The notes beneath the pieces were generated by a model that ran no database searches, was not told the origin of the DNA, and worked only from the letters and a program-made list of their open reading frames with translations. 64,000 nucleotides of DNA from Alcanivorax sp. (GTDB lineage Bacteria > Pseudomonadota > Gammaproteobacteria > Pseudomonadales > Alcanivoracaceae). The stretch lies in contig NZ_CP051240.1 in assembly GCF_017794965.1 (NCBI RefSeq), positions 3,844,001 through 3,908,000 of the forward strand, written 5' to 3'. Numbering within the stretch: position 1 is the first letter of the stretch; every line of letters begins with the position of its first letter. Shown here piece by piece: positions 57,721-64,000 of the stretch. Made by a program: the position numbers and the translations under genes.

Positions 57721-58110
57721 GCGCTGCGCGCCAGCGATGAGCTACGAGCTACCCTTGATTGGAATAAGAAAGGCCAAAAGGTCCCCGGATTCCCTGGCTT
57801 CTACGAAGCCGCTGTAGGAACGTAGCGTAGCGGAGTAACGCACGGAGTGCGGCCCCGAAGGGGTGAGCGGAGCGAATAACGAGCCTGCTCGCGATCCGAG
57901 CCTAAGCGAGGTAAGGATCCCAGAGGCGCATTTAGAATAGCCAGGAACGTAGCGCAGCGAATAAAGCCAGCGTATTGGGCAAAGGGCGATTAGGCATTTC
58001 CTGATTCGACAGGTCATAAAATGACAACCTCCCTTCGGTCGCCTCGCTGCGCGAGGTTCGCGCCTCAAGTGGCGCTCCTACAGCCTTTTCAGAGATTTGC
58101 AGAAGGCGCC
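57721..58110. repeat. Heptad array and degenerate dispersed repeat after the FMO operon
   Basis: GCGCTGC, GCGCCAG, CGATGAG, CTACGAG, CTACCCT run in 7-bp phase directly from the stop codon (57721-57755). The rest is the second copy of the long repeat seen at 13273-13530 (TTCTACGAAGCCGCTGTAGGAAC, given by position 57803, GGTGAGCGGAGCGAATAA, AGGCATTTCC, CTCCCTTCGGTCG), including CGCGATCCGAGCCTAAGCGAGG. No gene to 58220. Confidence 0.75.
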
Positions 58111-58220
58111 TGGCCCGCTCGGTCAACACGTTGGTTCTTCCGTGGGTCTTCCCGCCCTTTTCCTTCCCCCGTGCATCATGCTATTGATGCCCTTCCTGAT
58201 TCGTCTCCCGAGGAGCCTGC

Positions 58221-58811
58221 ATGTCTTCAGTGGAAATTCGCCCGGTGACCGGTATTGCGGTGGAGCCCTGGCTGGATGAACTGGCACAGCTGCGCATCGA
58301 GGTATTTCGGGATTTTCCCTACCTGTATGACGGTGATCTGGACTACGAGCGCCGCTATTTGGATCTCTATGCCCAGTCCGATCGCAGTGTCTTTGTGCTG
58401 GCGCTGGAGTTCAACAAGGTGGTGGGGGCCGCCACGGGGTTGCCGCTTCGCGAGGCCGATGACGCGTTTCAGGCGCCGTTCCGGATGCTGGGTGCGGATC
58501 TGGCCACTATCTTTTACTTCGGTGAGTCTGTCCTCAAGAAAGACTGGCGTGGCCAGGGAATAGGGCATCGCTTCTTTGATCTGCGCGAGCAGTATGCCGA
58601 GGATTTCGGGTTCCAGGAGACCACCTTCTGTGCGGTGCAACGCCCCGAGGATCATCCGGCCCGACCGGCTGACTATCGTCCACTGGACGCCTTCTGGCGC
58701 GGGCGGGGCTATTTCCCCCAGGATCAACTGGTGGCGGATTTCGACTGGACGGATCTGGGCGATCGCCAGCCTTCCCACAAGCGCATGCAGTTCTGGATGC
58801 GCAGCCTGTAG
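58221..58811 (+). CDS. GNAT-family N-acetyltransferase
   Basis: A 196-residue protein with the GNAT acetyl-CoA motif KDWRGQGIGHRFFDLRE (R/Q-x-x-G-x-G/A at about residues 112-118), preceded by VFVLALEFNKVVGAATGLPL and followed by FCAVQRPEDHPARPADYRPLDAFWRGRGYF. The last segment suggests a specific subgroup found in gammaproteobacteria. Substrate unknown. AGGAG lies 5 bases before ATG 58221. Confidence 0.9.
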   Translation: MSSVEIRPVTGIAVEPWLDELAQLRIEVFRDFPYLYDGDLDYERRYLDLYAQSDRSVFVLALEFNKVVGAATGLPLREADDAFQAPFRMLGADLATIFYFGESVLKKDWRGQGIGHRFFDLREQYAEDFGFQETTFCAVQRPEDHPARPADYRPLDAFWRGRGYFPQDQLVADFDWTDLGDRQPSHKRMQFWMRSL

Positions 58812-59005
58812 ACATTGGCTGGCCTCGGGCCGCCCCATGTCCTGACCCCTTCCCGGAGTGCACCAGCGCACAGAATTGACAGAATAATCCATGCCTACCC
58901 CATCTGGGGGATTGTCCGGCGGGGGATCTCCTCTACCATGCGAACTTGAGCCTTCGTTATGCAATACCTTGCTATAAGGCTCTTTTGGGATAAGGGGATA
59001 ACAAG

Positions 59006-59119
59006 ATGGAATTACAATACAAGGTCTCGGTCTTCGCCGAGCGTCTGGTTCGTCACATCATGATCATCATACCCATGGCCCTGCTGGCGGCGGCGGTCGC
59101 GGTAGTGGTCGCCGGCTGA
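59006..59119 (+). CDS. 37-residue single-helix membrane protein
   Basis: MELQYKVSVFAERLVRHIMI, then a strongly hydrophobic IIPMALLAAAVAVVVAG end. AAGGGGA lies 7 bases before the ATG, and a strong terminator starts 29 bases after the stop, so this is a complete small transcription unit rather than chance. A 5' region of 190 bases holds a purine-rich leader. Function unknown; the topology fits small stress or regulatory membrane peptides. Confidence 0.65.
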   Translation: MELQYKVSVFAERLVRHIMIIIPMALLAAAVAVVVAG

Positions 59120-59147
59120 TTGCCCGGCCTGCGCCGGGTTCTCTGCG

Positions 59148-59187
59148 CGCCCGCAACACTGATGGGGTCAGTGTTGCGGGCGTTTTT
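59148..59187 (+). terminator. Strong terminator shared by convergent genes
   Basis: A 15-bp perfect stem (CGCCCGCAACACTGA, with its complement at 59168-59182) around TGGGG, followed by TTTTT. The stop codon of the opposite-strand methyltransferase gene lies inside the right arm. Confidence 0.9.
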
Positions 59188-59809
59188 GCATCAGCACCAC
59201 GGGGTTTTCGGCCAGGACCACTCGCCAGCCTTGCTGCCGGGCCAGCCATTGAAAGGTTTCCGGCTGCCAAAAGCACACATGGGTTGGGTCTCGTCGGTAG
59301 TGCCAGTTTGCGAACGCGGCATCATCCACAAGCCAGCGGGTCATGATGCCCAGCCAACCCCCGGGTTTTACATGATCGGCAAACCATTGCCATTCCCGGG
59401 CAGGCTGATGCAGATGCTCAATCACTTCTGTGCAGGTGACAAAGTCATAGTGATGAGCCAGCGGTGACCGGTCCGTGGCATAGATCGGATCGTAGGTGTC
59501 ACAGGGGAACCCGTTTTCTGTCAGCAAGGCGGCCAACGCCGGCCCCGGCCCACAACCGAAATCCAGTCCGCGGGCTCCGGCCGCCAGCCGCTCCATGAGC
59601 GGATCTGCCAGCTGTGACAGGAAGCGGCGGTAACCCGGGTCATCCGGGCGGTTGTCGTGAAGGTCGTACTGGCCTTTCTCCTCCTCGGCAGAGGGTAGCC
59701 TGTCCGGGTGCTCCAGGGTCAGCTGGCAGCATGGGCAGCGAAAGTACTCTCGGTCGCCAACCTGGGCAAAGGGCGCTGCCGGGGTGTGACACAGGGTGCA
59801 GGCAATCAT
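59168..59809 (-). CDS. Class I SAM methyltransferase with N-terminal zinc ribbon
   Basis: A 213-residue protein: a zinc ribbon (CTLC-x17-CPCC pattern in residues 3-30), then a methyltransferase fold (LDFGCGPGPALAALL, DFVTCTEVIEHLHQPAREWQWF, GWLGIMTRWL and HYRRDPTHVCFWQPETFQWL). It belongs to the Methyltransf_23-like group; substrate unknown. ATG 59809 overlaps the hydrolase stop (ATGA), supporting this start over a GTG at 59824. Confidence 0.88.
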   Translation of the reverse strand: MIACTLCHTPAAPFAQVGDREYFRCPCCQLTLEHPDRLPSAEEEKGQYDLHDNRPDDPGYRRFLSQLADPLMERLAAGARGLDFGCGPGPALAALLTENGFPCDTYDPIYATDRSPLAHHYDFVTCTEVIEHLHQPAREWQWFADHVKPGGWLGIMTRWLVDDAAFANWHYRRDPTHVCFWQPETFQWLARQQGWRVVLAENPVVLMQKRPQH

Positions 59810-60906
59810 GCGGTTTCCAGCCACTGCTGTAGCCGGGCAAAGGTGCGGCTTTCCTCGATCATGGTCATATGGCCCATCTGCCAGAACTGTTCGCGGGTCA
59901 GCTGTGGTGCGTCCGGGTACAGGCGGTTGGCCAGGGCGCTGTCCACGGAGACCAGCCAGTCGCCCTGGGGCTGCGGGTGCCCGGGTTCGCTGACGCTGCC
60001 GGCGATGAAGAGTTGCCGGACGTCGGGGTCCAGTGGCACCTTGCTACTGGGCTGAACCTCATCAATGGGGCGATGTTTCCACTGTTCCTCGAGCACATAG
60101 CCAAAGCGCAGATCGCGGATGCCGTCAGAGCGCAGGTTGCCCAGTCGCATGAGGGGCTTTGACCAGGGGGTGGTGGCCAGCAGGCGGTTGGCATTGTTGC
60201 CGATCCGTTCCAGCAGGGCGCCCTGATGGGGAGAGCCCAGGCAGGCCAGCTCGGACACCCGTTTTACCCAGTGGTCCTGCCGCTGGCGCCCCTGATGCAG
60301 GGCGCTGCGCGCCACCAGCCCGCCCATGGAGTGGCCAATCAGGATCACCCGCTTTGGCAGGGCGGAGTGGGCAAGCAGTCCTGCCAGCTTGCGGCCATTG
60401 TCAGAGATATGCAGGCCGGTGTTGTAACGCAGATACCGCACTTCTGCATTCAGGTGGCTGCGGGCCCACTGGCTGAAGCCGTCGGCGGCGGGGGTGTTCC
60501 AGCAGGCATCGTTCATACACAGCCCATGGATAAAGATCACCAGCGTGTCGGTTTCTTCCGCCAGTTTCTTCTTGGGCAGCAGGGTCATGGGCAGGGCATA
60601 GCTGCTGTTCTGCTCCACCAGCAATTGCCCGAAAATACCATTGATGATGCTCTGCAAATCCAGGCTGTCGCGCAGTTCCCGGTTGGGGTCAGCCAGCAGA
60701 TCGGCGATGCCCGCCGCATTGCCGGCCTGACGAAAGCCGTAGCGGATCAGGTTGTAGACCATGGGTGCGGGGGTGTAATCATGGCCACGTATCCCGAAGG
60801 GATTGGCAATGGCTCCGTGCATGTCCTGCACCACCTGGGTAATTTCGTTGCCGAAGCGGGTGACCAGCTGGGCCAGTCCGCCCACTTGATGTCCGACTTT
60901 TCTCAT
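59806..60906 (-). CDS. Alpha/beta hydrolase, lipase/esterase type
   Basis: A 366-residue hydrolase: a helical N-terminal region of about 130 residues, then LVIFIHGLCMNDACW (oxyanion loop HG), the nucleophile elbow GHSMGG, and ELACLGSPHQGALLERIG as in PGAP1-like and triacylglycerol lipases. A likely catalytic His is in GHMTMIEE near the C-terminus. No signal peptide, so it is intracellular. ATG 60906 follows GGGGAG at 7 bases. In an operon with the downstream methyltransferase. Confidence 0.88.
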   Translation of the reverse strand: MRKVGHQVGGLAQLVTRFGNEITQVVQDMHGAIANPFGIRGHDYTPAPMVYNLIRYGFRQAGNAAGIADLLADPNRELRDSLDLQSIINGIFGQLLVEQNSSYALPMTLLPKKKLAEETDTLVIFIHGLCMNDACWNTPAADGFSQWARSHLNAEVRYLRYNTGLHISDNGRKLAGLLAHSALPKRVILIGHSMGGLVARSALHQGRQRQDHWVKRVSELACLGSPHQGALLERIGNNANRLLATTPWSKPLMRLGNLRSDGIRDLRFGYVLEEQWKHRPIDEVQPSSKVPLDPDVRQLFIAGSVSEPGHPQPQGDWLVSVDSALANRLYPDAPQLTREQFWQMGHMTMIEESRTFARLQQWLETA

Positions 60907-61080
60907 TTTCTTCTCCCCGGTCAGGACTGTGTTCATAGCGGTTCGCGGCCGCACCTGTCACGGTGTCATTCGTAAGGCTTCGTAAAATGCCGACATTCTG
61001 TGGGTCGGTCTGTGGTTGGTGCGCGGCTACATCTGTAGGGTAGTCACTGTTCGAATCACTGACACCAAAGGAGTGAGTCT

Positions 61081-61311
61081 ATGCGTATTTTCACTAAAGC
61101 GGCATTGGCCGCCATTTTTGCCTCCACTGCCCTGCTGGTAGCCTGTGACACCAATGACGGCCCGGTCGAAGAGGCCGGCGAGAAAGTGGATGAGGCCGTA
61201 GAGAGCATGGATCCCCAGGGCCCCATGGAAGAAATGGGTGAAAACCTGGATGACGCAGCGGAAAGCGCTGAGGATTCCGTGGACAGCATGAAGGATGCAG
61301 CGGAGCAGTAA
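61081..61311 (+). CDS. Small acidic lipoprotein
   Basis: A 76-residue protein with signal peptide and lipobox LVAC (Cys22). The mature part is a highly acidic repeat-like helix (DEAVESMD, ENLDDAAESAEDSVDSMKDAAEQ), similar in style to entericidin-like or Pcp-like stress lipoproteins. AAGGAG precedes the ATG. Monocistronic with a strong terminator. Function unknown. Confidence 0.8.
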   Translation: MRIFTKAALAAIFASTALLVACDTNDGPVEEAGEKVDEAVESMDPQGPMEEMGENLDDAAESAEDSVDSMKDAAEQ

Positions 61312-61346
61312 GTAACGCAATACGCTGCATGCAGCGTGCATCAACG
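61312..61346 (+). repeat. Five-unit heptad array touching the lipoprotein stop
   Basis: GTAACGC, AATACGC, TGCATGC, AGCGTGC, ATCAACG follow the TAA (61309-61311) with no gap. Confidence 0.75.
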
Positions 61347-61378
61347 CGGTACAGGTTGGTGTATGTTGCGATAAAAAA

Positions 61379-61410
61379 AGCCGCGCCCGTATCGGGCGCG
61401 GCTTTTTTTG
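61379..61410 (+). terminator. Rho-independent terminator of the lipoprotein gene
   Basis: AGCCGCGCCCG and CGGGCGCGGCT pair around TAT, with seven A before and seven T after. Confidence 0.95.
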
Positions 61411-61498
61411 TGGTTCATTGCGGATTTGAGGGAATGGCTCGCAACACGACCCATGCCGTAGGAGCAACTTTCCGCAATTGCGCGATGAGCCTTTTTAG

Positions 61499-61811
61499 GG
61501 AACCTCTGAATAACTCCTTGCATGCTCAGCGTGGCCTGAAGCGTGCAGCTGTTGTGTCTTGTCTCGATGGTCAGGGTGGTTCCCTTTCCGACAGGCAAGG
61601 CGCAGCAGATGTGCGCTTCAGGCCGCGCCTTTATGCCTGAACGGGTGCTCTCGGGTCTTCCAGGCTGGCCCGCACTCGTTGTTGCGCTTCCTTTGAAGGT
61701 GAAGAGCCGATGGATGGACATACACCTTCAAAAGCGCGCCCCTCTTTACCTTTGCCGAGGGGGCGAACCAGCCTGAAAGACTGAGTACGCAAGGAGTTAT
61801 TCAGAGGTTCC
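61499..61811. mobile_element. 313-bp MITE-like element, copy 1
   Basis: Terminal repeats start GGAACCTCTGAATAACTCC and end with the mirror (GGAGTTATTCAGAGGTTCC); the match extends to about 30 bp. Flanks are TTAG (61495-61498) and CTAG (61812-61815), both YTAR, the target pattern of the IS5 subgroup. The interior shares words with copy 2 in reverse (GTGTCTTGTCTCGATGGTCAG, described by position 61554). No transposase frame. Confidence 0.85.
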
Positions 61812-61906
61812 CTAGCTATGAGCTTTCAGTTGTCGGGCTCATTATTCCTTTGGGTCCGGTTTTCCTCGCAGCTTGCCGCTCGCTGCTGATAGCTGAATTT
61901 CAGGAG

Positions 61907-62584
61907 TCAGCGACAGGTGGCGTCCAGTTTTTCCAGCGCTTCCATTTCAGGGGGGGTGATCATCAGCGCATAGCGTTGCTTGAGCGCGCGCCAGCGTTTC
62001 CCGTATTCGCACCAGTAAGCACGGTTGTCGGGCAACCATTGATCCGGGCTGCTGGCCCCCTTGCTGCGATTGGCGCTGGCGGAGACCGCCAGCAAATTGT
62101 CGGGGTCGTTGGCGAATTGCTGGCGCAGGCGTGTGTCCCATTGATCTCCGCCGTGGCCGTGGGCATGACGCAGCGGCACCAGATGATCCATATCCAGAGC
62201 GCTGGCGTTGTTGAAGACGGTATTCGTGTACGGGTCATACCATTCGCCGCTGGCCACAGTACATTGCTGTGAATTCGTAAATGTCACTGGTTTACGACTG
62301 CGCAGGATCAGCATTTCGGCCCGGGTGTCCTGGCAATCCCGGTCATCATCGCTCCAGTGTGGCCAGGCTTCCCGGTCATACAGGCTGCTGAAGCTACGGC
62401 CTTCCTCGCGGGCTTCCTGTTCGGCCTGTTGCTGTTTGCGGTGGGCCTGTTCGCATTGGCTGCGGTGGCAATGGTATTGCCCGCTACGGCTATCCGTGTG
62501 GCCGCCCTGACGATCGAGACCGCCGGGGTGGGCGTTAAGAATTGCCGGACTGGCAATAAGAAACAGGGCTATTAGTGCGCGCAA
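61907..62584 (-). CDS. Exported HNH nuclease-like protein
   Basis: A 225-residue protein with a signal peptide (MRALIALFLIASPAILNA, if started at TTG 62584). A short N-terminal motif HPGGLDRQGGHTDSRSGQYHCHR of the YHYH type follows, then a DUF1524/GmrSD-C-like HNH domain (ALDMDHLVPLRHAHGHGGDQW, ANDPDNLLAVSASANRSKGA, WLPDNRAYWCEYGKRW). The DH and N(x)N metal-site residues are present. It is probably a secreted or periplasmic nuclease for DNA scavenging. A longer start at 62662 lacks a good signal peptide. It sits between two MITE copies. Confidence 0.82.
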   Translation of the reverse strand: MRALIALFLIASPAILNAHPGGLDRQGGHTDSRSGQYHCHRSQCEQAHRKQQQAEQEAREEGRSFSSLYDREAWPHWSDDDRDCQDTRAEMLILRSRKPVTFTNSQQCTVASGEWYDPYTNTVFNNASALDMDHLVPLRHAHGHGGDQWDTRLRQQFANDPDNLLAVSASANRSKGASSPDQWLPDNRAYWCEYGKRWRALKQRYALMITPPEMEALEKLDATCR

Positions 62585-62771
62585 GTGACTATCCGTAAGG
62601 CTAAGAATATTTGCGTAAAGTATCAGCAGAATGTGGGTAGAGGCGATGATTTGAGTAATCAATTTTGTGAACTGGTTCCTGCAATTTACCCCGACGAAAC
62701 AAACCGCAACGCGGTACTACGAAAAGCCACATTTTCGCGCTGGGGTGGGGACGAGGTGGTGGTTAGGCTAG

Positions 62772-63035
62772 GGAGCCTCTGAATAACTCCTTGCATGCTC
62801 AGTCTTTCAGGCTGGCTCGCAATCTAGGCGCGCTTTTGATGGCATGCTGGTTGCCTGTCGAAAAAGCGCAACAACGAGTGCGGGCCAGCCTGGAAGACCC
62901 GGAGGGCGCGGCCTAGAGCGCACATCTGCTGCGCCTTGCCTCTCGGAAAGGGAGCCACCCTGACCATCGAGACAAGACACAACAGCTGCGCGCTCCAGGC
63001 CACGCTGAGTACGCAAGGAGTTATTCAGAGGCTCC
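62772..63035. mobile_element. 264-bp MITE-like element, copy 2
   Basis: Terminal repeats GGAGCCTCTGAATAACTCC and the mirror GGAGTTATTCAGAGGCTCC, extended inward by TTGC..GCTCAG / CTGAGTACGCAA. Perfect CTAG duplications at 62768-62771 and 63036-63039. Inverted relative to copy 1 and about 50 bp shorter. Confidence 0.88.
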
Positions 63036-63063
63036 CTAGTACCGCTCCCCGGACCGGACGTTA

Positions 63064-63132
63064 GGAGCCTTTGAATAATGCCTCGCTCGCTCGAGGTCTC
63101 GCTGAGTACGCAAGGCGTAATTCAGAGGCTCC
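63064..63132. mobile_element. 69-bp miniature copy of the same MITE family
   Basis: GGAGCCTTTGAATAATGCC at one end, GGCGTAATTCAGAGGCTCC at the other, with CTGAGTACGCAAGG inside the right end as in copies 1 and 2. It lies 24 bases after copy 2, so the two are nearly tandem. Confidence 0.78.
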
Positions 63133-63198
63133 TTGAGCAGGCTGGGGGTTCGTTTGTGCGTTCGCGGCAGTCTCAACCGAAGTACCAGGAGCTTATCT

Positions 63199-63810
63199 AT
63201 GACGTCCTCCCGCTCGTCCAGCGACACAAGCCTCAATGGCCTTGCGCTCGAAGCTGTGGAGCATCGCCTGCAGGCCTTGTCGGAATACCTTGCTGTTTAC
63301 CGTGCCGGGTTGGCGTCCGGTGTGGGCGGTTGGCAGTGGCGTCAGGTCCGGGTATTGCGCAGTGATATTGCCCGGCTTCAGGCATGGTGGTGGTACCTGA
63401 GCGGTCGTCAGCGGGGAGCGAGTTGGGTGCCCTGGCTGGACAGGCTGGCTGCCCTGCTGGTACCCATGCTCCCTCTCAGAAAAGTGAAGACTCGTCGTCG
63501 TCATGCGGCACGTACCATGCGCCGTATTGGGAGTCACAGCCTGGTGCAGCGCGCCTATCTGAACCTGGAAGAAGATCTGCAGGGCCAGTTGCTGACCCGC
63601 CGTCTTACCGCCAAACAATTTCCCGGCCGGGTGACCGAAGCACAGATCAACCACTCGGAAAGCCGCCTTGCGCAGGCCGTGCTATTGAGTCGGGAGTGTC
63701 TCCCGGAATCCCGTCATGTGGCGATTTGCTGCGAGCTGCTGCGGGCCGTCATGGTGATCCGTCAGCGGTTGGGTCTGCCATTGCCGATGGCGCGGGTCAT
63801 GGAGCCTTGA
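63199..63810 (+). CDS. Unrecognised soluble protein
   Basis: A 203-residue protein, Arg- and Leu-rich, with mostly helical appearance (ALEAVEHRLQALSEYLAVYRAG; DIARLQAWWWYLSGRQRG; WLDRLAALLVPMLPLRKVKTRRRHAARTMRRIG). No membrane helix or signal peptide and no motif that I recognise. ATG 63199 follows AGGAG by 8 bases. Its stop overlaps the next start by one base (TGATG), so the two genes form an operon. Confidence 0.7.
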   Translation: MTSSRSSSDTSLNGLALEAVEHRLQALSEYLAVYRAGLASGVGGWQWRQVRVLRSDIARLQAWWWYLSGRQRGASWVPWLDRLAALLVPMLPLRKVKTRRRHAARTMRRIGSHSLVQRAYLNLEEDLQGQLLTRRLTAKQFPGRVTEAQINHSESRLAQAVLLSRECLPESRHVAICCELLRAVMVIRQRLGLPLPMARVMEP

Positions 63811-64000
63811 TGGAAGCGGATGTGATGGTGCCGTCCCTGGACAGCATGCCAAGGATATTCTCTCTGTCGGATTTGAAGCAGCAGCTGCCGGGTGGGCGCG
63901 AGCATGCTCTGGATGTGACACTGCGTTGGCTGGAGGCAGGGGTGATCCGTCAGGTAGCCCCGGAGCGACCCGTGTTCTATCGTGTGATCGCGGGCGAGCC
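63810..64000 (+). CDS. N-terminal part of an unknown protein with winged-helix-like start
   Basis: The frame opens at ATG 63810 and runs off the window end after 63 codons. SMPRIFSLSDLKQQLPGG.. ALDVTLRWLEAGVIRQVAPERPVFYRV looks like a winged helix-turn-helix and resembles the N-terminal domain of AbiEi-type antitoxins. That family link is speculative. Coupled to the preceding gene by TGATG. Confidence 0.6.
   Translation, partial: MEADVMVPSLDSMPRIFSLSDLKQQLPGGREHALDVTLRWLEAGVIRQVAPERPVFYRVIAGE

Noticed and set aside
62585..62782. Plus-strand 65-residue frame upstream of the MITE
   Set aside because: No ribosome site, no conserved features, and it ends in the MITE terminal repeat.

Overview
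The window looks like chromosome from a hydrocarbon-degrading type gammaproteobacterium, most likely Alcanivorax or a close relative. This is inferred, not proven. It rests on moderately high GC, on a housekeeping block (metX-metW-rdgB-hemW and thiS-thiG-trmB, then rpoH-ftsX-ftsE-ftsY-two M16 peptidases-rsmD) whose order I recall from Pseudomonas, and on many fatty-acid and lipid related genes (desaturase, FMO, crotonase, Mpo1-like protein, PF10118 hydrolase).

Layout. 1-3.25 kb: end of a small helical protein, an exported PilJ-type sensor domain, radC, a REP-associated transposase (RAYT) inside its own REP palindromes, and rpmB-rpmG. 3.6-13.2 kb: one Tad/Flp pilus operon (flp, tadE-like, cpaB, cpaC, tadZ, tadA, tadB, tadC, tadD, DUF3613, tadG-like), preceded by a CRP/Vfr-type site and lacking a prepilin peptidase. 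14-28.8 kb: desaturase, hydantoinase-like protein, mutM, TetR, hemW, yaiI, rdgB, metW-metX, an MFS transporter, two barrel proteins and trmB. 29.05-30.23 kb: an intact IS110-family element with a candidate bridge RNA, sitting between thiG and trmB. 30.8-40.5 kb: thiG-thiS, DUF423, rpoH with an exact CIRCE operator, ftsX-ftsE-ftsY, two M16 peptidases and rsmD. 40.7-52.9 kb: a sensor plus diguanylate cyclase pair under a CRP-type site, a metal-dependent hydrolase, a small gene split by a palindromic insertion, an ATPase-MscS channel pair, CBS, Mpo1-like, AraC, crotonase and metY. 53-57.7 kb: a tight five-gene operon (FMO, BASS transporter, two SDRs, TauE/SafE permease) next to a divergent AraC regulator and two direct repeats. 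58.2-64 kb: acetyltransferase, tiny membrane protein, methyltransferase-hydrolase pair, acidic lipoprotein, exported HNH nuclease among MITEs, and two unrecognised genes.

The most unusual property is the intergenic DNA. At least 25 short arrays with an exact 7-bp period, built from several different heptamer words, sit at gene boundaries. Many touch a stop codon. Others form the whole leader upstream of a start codon that has no Shine-Dalgarno sequence. Two of the regions are homologous 123-bp elements in opposite orientation, each filling a divergent intergenic space (hyuA-like/mutM and hemW/yaiI). Other mobile or repeat structures are a family of MITE-like elements with long terminal inverted repeats and YTAR-type target duplications (two full copies, two short ones and a lone end), a 42-bp perfect inverted repeat, and a 257-bp nested-palindrome insertion whose removal restores a reading frame.

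No tRNA, rRNA or CRISPR array was seen.
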